A DNA stretch of 64,000 nt from assembly GCF_039542305.1 (NCBI RefSeq), contig NZ_BAABHW010000002.1:558001-622000 (forward strand), in the 5' to 3' direction. A model generated the notes under the pieces. That model searched no databases and was not told the DNA's origin. It worked only from the letters and a program-made list of their open reading frames with translations. Numbering within the stretch: the first letter of the stretch is position 1; each line of letters starts with the position of its first letter. The DNA comes from Roseibacterium beibuensis (lineage in GTDB: Bacteria; Pseudomonadota; Alphaproteobacteria; Rhodobacterales; Rhodobacteraceae). Positions 16,721 to 25,859 of the stretch are shown here, piece after piece. Both the position numbers and the translations under genes were made by a program.

Positions 16721-17887
16721 ATGACTGCTACGTTTACCGGCCTTTCGGCCGCTGCACCCGTATCTTCTCGCCTCGAAGCCTTCGCGCGCCTGCATGCGTT
16801 CGAACGCCCGACGCTGATCCTCGATATCGACCGCGTCGAAGCGCAGTACCACGCGCTGTCCGCCGGTCTTGGCCGCGCCGCGATCCACTATGCCGTCAAA
16901 GCCAACCCCGCGCCCGAGATCCTCGAGCGTCTGGCCGCCATCGGCTCGCATTTCGACGCCGCCTCGCGCCGCGAGATCGAGCTGTGCCTTGCCGCCGGCG
17001 CCCATGCCGAGCACATTTCCTTTGGCAACACGGTCAAGAAACCCGCCGATATCGCCTTTGCCCATGCCGTCGGGGTCGAGATCTTTGCCGCGGACGCCAG
17101 CGAAGAGTTGGAAAAGATCGCCGCCCACGCCCCGGGCGCGCAGGTCTATATCCGCCTGCTGGTCGAAGCCTCCGGCGCAGACTGGCCGCTGACCCGCAAG
17201 TTCGGCACCTCGCATGACGTCGCGCTGGAACTGATGGCCGAGGCCCGTGCGCTCGGGCTGCGCCCGGTCGGCCTGTCCTTCCATGTCGGCAGCCAGACGC
17301 GCGACCCGATCATGTGGGCGCCGATCCTCGACCAGATCGCCGCAACCTGGCACGACGCGCAGGATGCCGGGTTCGCCCTTGACCTGCTGAATATCGGCGG
17401 CGGCTTCCCGGCCTTCTACGGCGACGACATCCCGCACCCGACCGCCTATGCCGCCCGCGTGGCCGAGTTGGTGGCCGAGCGCTTCGGCGATGTGCCCCGC
17501 ATCATGGCAGAGCCGGGCCGTGGCCTCGTGGCCGAGGCCGGGCTGATCGCCGCCGAGGTGCTGCTGGTCTCGCGCAAGTCACATGACGACCTGCACCGCT
17601 GGGTGATGCTGGATATCGGCAAGTTCTCGGGGCTGGCCGAAACCATGGACGAGGCGATCCGCTACCAGTTCGTCACCGACCGCGATCACGAGGCGATGGG
17701 CCCCTGCATCCTGGCCGGACCGTCCTGCGACAGCGCCGATGTGCTTTATGAAAAGCGGCCCGTGTCCCTGCCGCTGGGTCTGAAGGCCGGCGACCGTATC
17801 CTGATCCGCGCCTGCGGGGCCTACACGTCGAGCTATGCCTCGATCGGGTTCAACGGCTTCCCGCCGCTGGACGTGGTGGTGATCTGA
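16721..17887 (+). CDS. Ornithine/lysine decarboxylase, fold type III
   Basis: PLP-dependent decarboxylase of the alanine-racemase fold that makes putrescine from ornithine (possibly also cadaverine from lysine). About 388 residues. The PLP lysine is K60 in IHYAVKANPAPEIL; further motifs are LSFHVGSQ, LNIGGGFPAFY, AEPGRGLVAEAG (phosphate site), the catalytic-cysteine motif GPSCDSADVLY and CGAYTSSYAS near the C-terminus. Of two nearby ATGs, 16721 has normal spacing from GGAG (16711-16714); 16715 is too close. The candidate leader RNA upstream suggests polyamine or ornithine feedback. Often called speF or odc; substrate choice is not decided by sequence. Confidence 0.9.
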   Translation: MTATFTGLSAAAPVSSRLEAFARLHAFERPTLILDIDRVEAQYHALSAGLGRAAIHYAVKANPAPEILERLAAIGSHFDAASRREIELCLAAGAHAEHISFGNTVKKPADIAFAHAVGVEIFAADASEELEKIAAHAPGAQVYIRLLVEASGADWPLTRKFGTSHDVALELMAEARALGLRPVGLSFHVGSQTRDPIMWAPILDQIAATWHDAQDAGFALDLLNIGGGFPAFYGDDIPHPTAYAARVAELVAERFGDVPRIMAEPGRGLVAEAGLIAAEVLLVSRKSHDDLHRWVMLDIGKFSGLAETMDEAIRYQFVTDRDHEAMGPCILAGPSCDSADVLYEKRPVSLPLGLKAGDRILIRACGAYTSSYASIGFNGFPPLDVVVI

Positions 17888-17893
17888 ACAAGG

Positions 17894-17927
17894 ACGGGGC
17901 GCCTCGCAAGATGCGCCCCGTTTCTTT
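17894..17927 (+). terminator. Rho-independent terminator after ornithine decarboxylase
   Basis: ACGGGGCGC pairs perfectly with GCGCCCCGT around a ten-base loop and is followed by TTCTTTAT. It lies between the convergent decarboxylase and deoD genes. Confidence 0.85.
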
Positions 17928-17939
17928 ATCCGTTCTGGC

Positions 17940-18650
17940 TCAGGCCGACGGGAACGCCGCCTCCAGCGCGATTTCGACCATGTCCGAGAAAGACGACTGC
18001 CGATCCTCGGAGGGCAGCGCCTCATGCGTCAGCAGATGGTCCGAGATGGTCAGCACGGCGAGCGCGCGGCAACCATAGCGGGCGGCGACGGTGTAAAGCT
18101 CGGCCGCCTCCATCTCGACGGCGAGAATGCCATGCCGCGTCATCTGTTCATTCAGGTCGGGGCGCTCGTCGTAAAAGACATCCGCCGAATAGATCCCCCC
18201 GACATGCGTGGAGATCCCCTTGGACTTCGCCGCTGCATTCGCCGCTTCAAGCAGGTCGTAATCCGCGCAGGGGGCGAAATTCAATTCGCGGAAGAACCCT
18301 TTCGAGGGAGTCGAAATAGTTGACGATGTCATCGCCAGAACGACATCGCGCAGCTTGATCTTCTCCTGCATGGCGCCGGCCGAGCCGATCCGGATCAGCG
18401 TTTTCGCGCCATAGTCTCGGATCAATTCGTTGGCATAGATCGACAGGCTGGGCATTCCCATGCCCGATCCGTGGATCGTGACGCGATTACCCCGCCAGGT
18501 GCCGGTATAGCCCAGCATCCCGCGCACTTCATTCACGCAGACCGGATTTTCGAGAAAGGTTTCCGCTGCCCATTTCGCGCGCAGCGGATCGCCGGGCATG
18601 AGAACGGTTTCCGCGATCTCACCCGGCTTTGCGCCGATATGGATGGTCAT
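17940..18650 (-). CDS. deoD: Purine-nucleoside phosphorylase
   Basis: Trimeric/hexameric-type phosphorylase that splits purine (deoxy)ribonucleosides with phosphate. The 236 residues contain HIGAKPGEIAETVLMPGDPL, phosphate-site RIGSAGAM, EMEAAELYTVAARYG, and the catalytic aspartate region LTISDHLLTHE. It starts three bases after the stop of the H-NS family gene, so the two form an operon. Its product deoxyribose-1-phosphate connects to the deoC gene at 24.5 kb. Confidence 0.95.
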   Translation of the reverse strand: MTIHIGAKPGEIAETVLMPGDPLRAKWAAETFLENPVCVNEVRGMLGYTGTWRGNRVTIHGSGMGMPSLSIYANELIRDYGAKTLIRIGSAGAMQEKIKLRDVVLAMTSSTISTPSKGFFRELNFAPCADYDLLEAANAAAKSKGISTHVGGIYSADVFYDERPDLNEQMTRHGILAVEMEAAELYTVAARYGCRALAVLTISDHLLTHEALPSEDRQSSFSDMVEIALEAAFPSA

Positions 18651-18653
18651 GGA

Positions 18654-18968
18654 TCAGATCGCCAGATCGTCCAGCGACTTGCCCGCGGCCAAAGCGTCCT
18701 TGATCCACTGCGGCTGACGGCCCCGTCCGGTCCAGGTCTGGCTGGCATCCGCGGGATTGGCGTATTTCGGGGCGCCTTTGACCTTGGTCTTTGCCCCTTT
18801 TGCGCCAAGGATTTCGTCGAGCGAAAAACCGTGTTCCTGTGCCGCTTTCTGAGCGGCGATCAGCGCTTCCTGTTTCTTGCGTTTCTCGAAATTGACAATC
18901 GCGGCATCCACCTCTTTGCGGTGGGCCTTCAACTCTTCAAGCGACATCTTTTCGAGGGTCTTGGCCAT
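18654..18968 (-). CDS. H-NS family nucleoid-associated protein (HvrA-like)
   Basis: A 104-residue DNA-binding protein with the two-part H-NS layout: an N-terminal coiled-coil oligomerisation region (MSLEELKAHRKEVDAAIVNF) and a C-terminal domain with the motif PKYANPADASQTWTGRGRQP, the AT-hook-like loop of the family, ending WIKDALAAGKSLDDLAI. In Rhodobacter, HvrA of this family modulates photosynthesis and other genes. It lies directly upstream of deoD. The promoter side holds a perfect DnaA box (18998-19006) and a GCGCCT-N4-AGGCGC hairpin (19012-19027). Confidence 0.92.
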   Translation of the reverse strand: MAKTLEKMSLEELKAHRKEVDAAIVNFEKRKKQEALIAAQKAAQEHGFSLDEILGAKGAKTKVKGAPKYANPADASQTWTGRGRQPQWIKDALAAGKSLDDLAI

Positions 18969-18997
18969 TTTATTGGTCCTTTGCGCAGTTCCTTTAA

Positions 18998-19006
18998 TTA
19001 TCCACA
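18998..19006. promoter_or_regulatory. Isolated DnaA box
   Basis: A perfect TTATCCACA in the promoter region of the H-NS family gene, ~30 bp upstream of its start. DnaA can act as a transcription factor at single boxes; one nonamer is not an origin. A second copy is at 60891-60899. Confidence 0.4.
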
Positions 19007-19076
19007 GCCATGCGCCTTTTCAGGCGCAAGGGCAAGGCAAAAGGTTAACGCAAGGAGCCGATCGATTATAGGTGGC

Positions 19077-21044
19077 TTATTCGGCCGCTATGGATTTCGG
19101 GTCGGCCACGGTCACGATATCCATCATGATGCGGTTCAACTCGAAGTCTTTCGGCGTATAAACCCGTGTCACGCCATAGCCCAAAAGCGTTTGCGCATCG
19201 TCGTCGGGAATGATGCCGCCGACCAGAACGGGGATATGATCGAGCCCTTCTGCGCGCAGGCGATCCATGACTTCGCGGATCAGCGGAATGTGGCTGCCGG
19301 ACAGGATCGAAAGGCCGATCACATGGGCCTCTTCTGTTTTCGCGGCCTCGACGATTTCGGCAGGTGTCAGGCGGATACCCTCGTAAGAGATATCCATGCC
19401 GCAATCGCGCGCACGGAACGCGATTTGTTCGGCGCCGTTGGAATGTCCGTCAAGGCCCGGCTTGCCGACAAGGAACTTCAACCGGCGGCCGAGGCTGTCG
19501 CTGACGGCATCGACGGCGGCGCGGATGTCATCCAGACCCTCGGTCTTGTTCGACACCGATTTCGACACGCCCGTGGGGCCGCGATACTGGCCGTGGACCG
19601 CGCGCATGACACCCGACCATTCGCCGGTCGTCGCCCCGGCCTTGGCCGCGGCGATCGAGGCGGGCATGACATTGCGCCCCTCGGCGGCCGCGCTGCGCAG
19701 ATCGGCAAGGGCGGCCTGCACGGCGTCTTCGTCCCGCTCAGCGCGCCAGGCATTCAGGCGGTCGATCTGGTCGGCCTCCACGCCCGGGTCGACGACCATG
19801 ATGCCGCCATCTTCGCCCATGAGCGGCGAGGGTTCGGACTGGGTGAACTTGTTCACGCCGACAACGGTGGTGTCGCCACGTTCGATCCCGCCGACGCGGT
19901 CGGCGTTCGATTCGACCAGGCGCGACTTCATGTAGTCGATGGCGGCGATAGCGCCGCCCATGGACTCGAGGTTGGCCAGTTCGGCGCGCGCGCCTTCCTT
20001 CAACTCTTCGACCTTGGCATCGACGACCGGGTTGCCGTCGAACAGGTCGCCATATTCCAGAAGGTCGGTCTCGAAGGCCATGATCTGCTGCATCCGCATG
20101 GACCACTGCTGATCCCAGGGGCGCGGCAGGCCCAGCGCCTCGTTCCACGCAGGCAGTTGCACGGCGCGGGCGCGGGCCTTCTTCGAGAGCGTCACGGCCA
20201 GCATCTCGATCAGGATGCGGTAGACGTTGTTTTCCGGCTGCTGCTCGGTCAGGCCGAGGGAGTTCACCTGAACGCCATAGCGGAAGCGGCGGTATTTTGC
20301 ATCCTCGACGCCGTACCGCTCGGCGCAGATTTCGTCCCACAGATCGACGAAGGCGCGCATCTTGCACATCTCGGTGACGAAGCGGATGCCCGCGTTCACG
20401 AAGAAGGAAATGCGCCCGACAAGGCGCGGGAAGTCTTCGGCCGGGACGCGGGGGCGCAATTCATCAAGAACGGCAATCGCGGTGCCCAGCGCATAGGCCA
20501 GTTCCTGCTCCGGCGTCGCGCCGGCCTCTTGCAGGTGGTAGGAACACACGTTCATCGGGTTCCACTTGGGCACGTTGGTGTAGCAGTACTCGGCCACGTC
20601 GGCGATCATCCGCAGCGAGGGTTTCGGCGGGCAGATATAGGTGCCGCGGCTGAGGTATTCCTTGATCAGGTCGTTCTGCACCGTGCCCTGAAGCTTGGAA
20701 ATGTCGGCGCCCTGTTCTTCGGCCACCGCGATATAAAGCGACAACAGCCACGGCGCCGTGGCGTTGATCGTCATCGAGGTGTTCATCTGTTCCAGCGGGA
20801 TCTGGTCGAACAGCGTGCGCATGTCGCCCAGGTGGCAGACCGGCACGCCGACCTTGCCCACCTCGCCACGCGCGAGAACGTGGTCGCTGTCATACCCCGT
20901 CTGGGTGGGCAGGTCGAAGGCCACGGACAGGCCCGTCTGCCCCTTGGCGAGGTTGCCGCGATAGAGTGCGTTCGACGCCTTGGCGGTGGAATGGCCCGCA
21001 TAGGTGCGGATGAGCCAGGGCTTGTCACGGTCTTGGGCGGTCAC
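19077..21044 (-). CDS. ecm: (2R)-ethylmalonyl-CoA mutase
   Basis: Coenzyme-B12 mutase that converts (2R)-ethylmalonyl-CoA to (2S)-methylsuccinyl-CoA in the ethylmalonyl-CoA pathway. The GTG at 21044 behind AGGAGG gives VTAQDRDKPWLIRTYAGHST, the start typical of this enzyme; an upstream in-frame ATG would add ~59 residues without a ribosome site. The ~655 residues hold the substrate barrel (GLSVAFDLPTQTGYDSDH, MNTSMTINATAPWLL) and a C-terminal B12 domain with DGHSNG and SILSGSH. The specific mutase rather than methylmalonyl-CoA mutase is inferred from length, the start and the nearby ccr gene. Confidence 0.92.
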   Translation of the reverse strand: MTAQDRDKPWLIRTYAGHSTAKASNALYRGNLAKGQTGLSVAFDLPTQTGYDSDHVLARGEVGKVGVPVCHLGDMRTLFDQIPLEQMNTSMTINATAPWLLSLYIAVAEEQGADISKLQGTVQNDLIKEYLSRGTYICPPKPSLRMIADVAEYCYTNVPKWNPMNVCSYHLQEAGATPEQELAYALGTAIAVLDELRPRVPAEDFPRLVGRISFFVNAGIRFVTEMCKMRAFVDLWDEICAERYGVEDAKYRRFRYGVQVNSLGLTEQQPENNVYRILIEMLAVTLSKKARARAVQLPAWNEALGLPRPWDQQWSMRMQQIMAFETDLLEYGDLFDGNPVVDAKVEELKEGARAELANLESMGGAIAAIDYMKSRLVESNADRVGGIERGDTTVVGVNKFTQSEPSPLMGEDGGIMVVDPGVEADQIDRLNAWRAERDEDAVQAALADLRSAAAEGRNVMPASIAAAKAGATTGEWSGVMRAVHGQYRGPTGVSKSVSNKTEGLDDIRAAVDAVSDSLGRRLKFLVGKPGLDGHSNGAEQIAFRARDCGMDISYEGIRLTPAEIVEAAKTEEAHVIGLSILSGSHIPLIREVMDRLRAEGLDHIPVLVGGIIPDDDAQTLLGYGVTRVYTPKDFELNRIMMDIVTVADPKSIAAE

Positions 21045-21265
21045 GGGCGGGCCTCCTGAATCAGCAAATAGCAATTTCATTGCGTCCAAGGCGATATATT
21101 GAAAATAATCTGTCTCTGTCAATTCGCTGCATCGCGGCAAGCACAGGTTTCCCGCGGCGAAGGTCGTTTCTACCACGCAAAGCTTAACAAACCGTGCAGG
21201 ACGCCCATATTCCGGAGTCACACAAGTGATTGTCTTGAACGCCCAATGCTGACAGCCTGCCCGAC

Positions 21266-22681
21266 ATGACGACCCCGGTCACCCTGCCGCTTTGGCTGTT
21301 CATCCTGATCCTGCTGTTTGCCGCGGTCACCTTCGCCTCGCATTTCCTGTTTCCGTCGGTGCGCTGGTTCCTGCGCCGCCGGCTGGAGTCGGCGGTGGAA
21401 CGGCTGAACTCGCGGCTGGCGCGCCCGATCCAGCCCTTCAAGCTGGCGCGGCGCATGGATACGGTGCGCCGCCTGATCTACGACCCCGAGGTCGCGCAGG
21501 CCATTTCCGACCATGCCCATGAGAACGGGATCCGCGAGGACGTGGCGTTTCAGAAGGCCGAACGCTACGCGCGGGAAATCGTGCCGGGGTTCTCGGCCTT
21601 TACCTATTTCGGCTTCGCCATCCGTGTCGCGCGGTTCCTGAGCCAGTCGCTCTACCGGGTGCGGCTGGCCCATGCGAACGATCCGGCGCTCGAGGCGATC
21701 CCCCACAGCTCGACCGTGGTCTTCGTCATGAACCACCGGTCGAACATGGATTACGTTCTGGTCACGTGGCTGGTGGCCGAACGCTCGGCCCTGGCTTACG
21801 CGGTGGGGGAATGGGCGCGGGTCTGGCCGCTGCGGCAATTGGTGCGGGCGATGGGCGGCTATTTCATCCGCCGCCGCTATAACAATGCGCTCTATCGCAA
21901 GGTGCTGGCACGCTACGTCCAGATGGCGACCGAGGCGGGCGTGACGCAGGCCGTGTTTCCCGAAGGCGGGCTTAGCCGAACGGGGGGCCTGGGCAAACCG
22001 AAGCTGGGGCTGATCTCTTACATCCTTGAGGGGTTCGACCCGGGTCAGTCGCGCGACGTGGTCTTCGTGCCCGTGGCGCTGAACTATGACCGGGTGATGG
22101 AGGACCGGAACCTGATCGACGCGCATCTGAATGGCACGCGGCGATTCCGCTTCTCGGTCCGCCCGATCTATCGCTACCTGCGGCGGCAGATCTGGCTGCG
22201 CCTGACGGGGCGGTTCCATCGTTACGGATACGCCGCCGTCAGTTTCGGCGATCCGCTGAGCCTGACAGAGTTCCTGGCCACGTCGCATCGCGACGATGCC
22301 GCGGCACTTGGGGACGAACTGATAGGGCGCATCGCCAAGGTGATGCCGGTGACGCCGGTGCCGCTGGTCGCCCATGCGCTGGCCGACGGCGTGACCAGCC
22401 GCGCCGCGCTGACGGCGCGGATCGAGGCGCAGATCGCCGAGGCGCAGCGCACCGGGGTGACCGTTCACGTGCCGCGCGATGACACGGACTATACGGTCGA
22501 GGTGGGTCTGCGCGGGTTGATGGAGCGCCGCATGGTCGAGGTGGCGGGCGACCGAATCGAGGTGACCGACCCCGGACGGCCCATCGTCGCGTTCTACGCC
22601 CAGTCCGTGGCGCATCTTTTGGACGAATTGCCCAGCCCGACACGGCCTGAAAGCGGGAGCGCGGAAACCGCTGCGACATAA
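21266..22681 (+). CDS. PlsB-like glycerolipid acyltransferase
   Basis: Membrane-associated acyltransferase of the PlsC/PlsB superfamily, probably acylating glycerol-3-phosphate or lysophosphatidate in phospholipid synthesis. It has 471 residues with an N-terminal membrane anchor (residues ~8-30), the catalytic VMNHRSNMDYVL motif (~residue 153), RQLVRAMGGYFIRRRYNNAL and the phosphate-binding VFPEGGLSRTG (~230). The C-terminal 150 residues are variable. The long form is common in Rhodobacteraceae. It stands between ecm and ccr, divergent from ecm; no pathway link to the flanking genes is evident. Confidence 0.85.
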   Translation: MTTPVTLPLWLFILILLFAAVTFASHFLFPSVRWFLRRRLESAVERLNSRLARPIQPFKLARRMDTVRRLIYDPEVAQAISDHAHENGIREDVAFQKAERYAREIVPGFSAFTYFGFAIRVARFLSQSLYRVRLAHANDPALEAIPHSSTVVFVMNHRSNMDYVLVTWLVAERSALAYAVGEWARVWPLRQLVRAMGGYFIRRRYNNALYRKVLARYVQMATEAGVTQAVFPEGGLSRTGGLGKPKLGLISYILEGFDPGQSRDVVFVPVALNYDRVMEDRNLIDAHLNGTRRFRFSVRPIYRYLRRQIWLRLTGRFHRYGYAAVSFGDPLSLTEFLATSHRDDAAALGDELIGRIAKVMPVTPVPLVAHALADGVTSRAALTARIEAQIAEAQRTGVTVHVPRDDTDYTVEVGLRGLMERRMVEVAGDRIEVTDPGRPIVAFYAQSVAHLLDELPSPTRPESGSAETAAT

Positions 22682-22735
22682 TATTTCGCAGAACTGCATT
22701 TTCCCGTTTGCTTTGTTGCGCGGCCATCTCTATGT

Positions 22736-22752
22736 CTTGCTGCAACAGCAAG
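22736..22752 (+). promoter_or_regulatory. Inverted repeat upstream of ccr
   Basis: CTTGCTG-CAA-CAGCAAG, a perfect 7-3-7 inverted repeat ~50 bp before the ccr start. Upstream of it a TTTGCTTTGTTGC stretch occurs. Regulators of the ethylmalonyl-CoA pathway in related bacteria (RamB/PccR-type) use TTTGC-containing sites, but this match is loose. It could equally be a 5' UTR hairpin. Confidence 0.4.
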
Positions 22753-22802
22753 AAGGCGATTCCGCGTTGCGGCATCGCCGTGGAAACGGAGGAGGCCCGC
22801 CC

Positions 22803-24098
<1,296 letters not shown>

Positions 24099-24146
24099 CA
24101 CCGTCTGAACACCGAATACGCCGCCCCTCACCGGCGGCGTTATTCC

Positions 24147-24190
24147 CGCCCCGCGCCGATATCCTCACCACGGCGCGGGGCGTTTTCGTT
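24147..24190 (+). terminator. Rho-independent terminator after ccr
   Basis: CGCCCCGCGCCG (24147-24158) pairs perfectly with CGGCGCGGGGCG (24171-24182), followed by TTTTCGTT. Confidence 0.88.
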
Positions 24191-24535
24191 CAGGCCATCT
24201 GCAGGGCCGTTGCGACCTGCTGCTTTGCGCAAGCCGTGGCGAGTGGGGGGTGCGGCGTGGAAACCCGAGACCTTCGGATCGCGGGACGTGAACAGGGAGA
24301 ACCGCCGGTCGCTGCGCCTGCACGCCACGGCTTCGGGCACCAATCGGTTGCGCGCTGAACGCGGTCACGACCCGGTTCGAGATGCGGATTGCCCGCCCGA
24401 TCGAGACCTGATCTTGGGTTCTATACTTGCACGATGTGGCGTTCTGCGGTGAGATTTGACCGTTTGGTCAAGCTTGCCTTCGCAGGCCACCCGTGACACG
24501 CTTTCGCCGACACTTCCCAGCCTGCGCGACACCAG
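24191..24535. other. Gene-free region before deoC
   Basis: About 345 bases with no credible gene; the open frames here have no ribosome site and arginine-rich translations typical of shadows. The only structured item I see is the 16-bp palindrome at 24456-24471. The promoter of deoC is presumably in the last ~100 bases. Confidence 0.6.
24456..24471 (+). promoter_or_regulatory. Palindromic operator upstream of deoC
   Basis: TTGACCGTTTGGTCAA, a 16-bp sequence with perfect 6-bp arms around GTTT, 65 bp upstream of the deoC start. Its central ACCGTTTGGT is identical to the core of the palindrome before the ArsR gene at 50062-50077. The form suits a TetR- or ArsR-type dimer; the regulator is unknown. 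Confidence 0.55.
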
Positions 24536-25549
24536 ATGACCGAAGCTCAGACCGCCACGGAGGCCAGCGTGCGGACCGCCCCGTCCGACCAGTTGCCGCA
24601 ACTTCACCTGCCGCGAAACGCGGGCACGGGGCTGGACCTCGACTGGGTGGCGCGGGTGCAGGCCAATACCTCGGCCATCGAACGCCGTGCGGCCACCCTG
24701 CCCGGCCGCCGCAGCGTGAAAAAGGCCTATCAGGCCGCGTGGCTGGCCCGCGCGGTCACGCTGATCGACCTGACGACGCTGGCGGGCGACGACACGCCGG
24801 GCCGGGTGCGGCGCCTCTGCGCCAAGGCCCGCCAACCGGTGCGCGCCGATATCCTCGACGCGCTTGGCCTGCCGGCCCTCACCACCGGGGCCGTCTGCGT
24901 CTATCACGAGATGGTGCCGACAGCGGTCGAGGCGCTGGAGGGCACCGGCATTCCCGTCGCTGCCGTCTCCACCGGGTTTCCTGCCGGTTTGTCGCCCTAT
25001 CACCTGCGGGTGAAAGAGATCGAAGAAAGCGTGAAGGCCGGCGCGAAAGAGATCGACATCGTGATTTCCCGCCGCCATGTCCTGACCGGAAACTGGCAGG
25101 CGCTCTACGATGAAATGGCCGAGTTCCGCGCTGCCTGCGGCGAGGCGCATGTCAAGGCCATCCTTGCCACGGGCGAGTTGGGGACGTTGCGGAATGTCGC
25201 CCGCGCGTCGCTGGTGTGCATGATGGCCGGGGCCGATTTCATCAAGACCTCGACCGGCAAGGAAAGCGTGAACGCGACCCTGCCCGTGACGCTGACCATG
25301 ATCCGCGCCATCCGCGCCTACGAGGCCGCGACCGGGTTCAAGGTGGGCTACAAGCCCGCGGGCGGCATCTCCAAGGCCAAGGACGCGCTGGTCTACCTCA
25401 GCATGATCAAGGAAGAACTGGGCGACCGTTGGCTGCGACCCGACCTGTTCCGCTTTGGCGCGTCGTCGCTTCTTGGCGATATCGAGCGGCAGTTGGAACA
25501 TCACGTGACGGGCCAGTATTCGGCCAGCTACCGGCATCCGATGGGATGA
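24536..25549 (+). CDS. deoC: Deoxyribose-phosphate aldolase
   Basis: Class I aldolase that splits 2-deoxyribose-5-phosphate into acetaldehyde and glyceraldehyde-3-phosphate. The 337 residues are of the longer DeoC type. The Schiff-base lysine is in ADFIKTSTGK (~residue 236), the second active-site lysine in VGYKPAGGISK (~275); LIDLTTLAGDDTPGRVRRL and STGFPAGLSPYHLRV are further signatures. It heads an operon with a small membrane protein and an ALDH16-type dehydrogenase, which could oxidise the acetaldehyde formed. Confidence 0.95.
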   Translation: MTEAQTATEASVRTAPSDQLPQLHLPRNAGTGLDLDWVARVQANTSAIERRAATLPGRRSVKKAYQAAWLARAVTLIDLTTLAGDDTPGRVRRLCAKARQPVRADILDALGLPALTTGAVCVYHEMVPTAVEALEGTGIPVAAVSTGFPAGLSPYHLRVKEIEESVKAGAKEIDIVISRRHVLTGNWQALYDEMAEFRAACGEAHVKAILATGELGTLRNVARASLVCMMAGADFIKTSTGKESVNATLPVTLTMIRAIRAYEAATGFKVGYKPAGGISKAKDALVYLSMIKEELGDRWLRPDLFRFGASSLLGDIERQLEHHVTGQYSASYRHPMG

Positions 25550-25576
25550 GCGGGGCAGATTGGACCGGGCCAGACC

Positions 25577-25858
25577 ATGACGATCAGTTTCAATACCATC
25601 GTTCTGCTGATCATGACGATCTACGTGATCTGGATGGGCCTGTCCGAGCACCGGAAGGAGCGCGCCTCGGAAGCCGGGCTGACGGAGTCCCAACGCCAGC
25701 GGTTTTCCGAACTCTACGCGCTGTCGCGTGCCAATGCCGACTACCCCGAGGATCTGCGCGCCCATGCCGCCATCGCGCAGCGCGCCCGGATCCGCAAAGG
25801 GGCTGCGGTGGTGATCCTCGCCGCCGTGATCTTCATCATCCTCTTCAGGGGACCATGA
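25577..25858 (+). CDS. Hypothetical two-segment membrane protein
   Basis: A 93-residue protein with hydrophobic segments at both ends (residues ~5-21 and ~74-91) and a charged helical centre (LTESQRQRFSELYALSRANA, then YPEDLRAHAAIAQRARI). It does not match a family I know. It lies 27 bases after deoC and one base before the ALDH16 gene, so it is cotranscribed with both; a role in membrane association of that dehydrogenase is conceivable but unsupported. Confidence 0.7.
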   Translation: MTISFNTIVLLIMTIYVIWMGLSEHRKERASEAGLTESQRQRFSELYALSRANADYPEDLRAHAAIAQRARIRKGAAVVILAAVIFIILFRGP

Positions 25859-25859
25859 C

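Noticed and set aside
18471..21059. 862-codon plus-strand frame opposite ethylmalonyl-CoA mutase
   Set aside because: Antisense to a well-recognised enzyme; composition is typical of the frame opposite a high-GC gene.
24140..24368. Short minus-strand frames (~67 codons) after ccr
   Set aside because: They run through the ccr terminator, are Arg/Pro-rich and lack ribosome sites.
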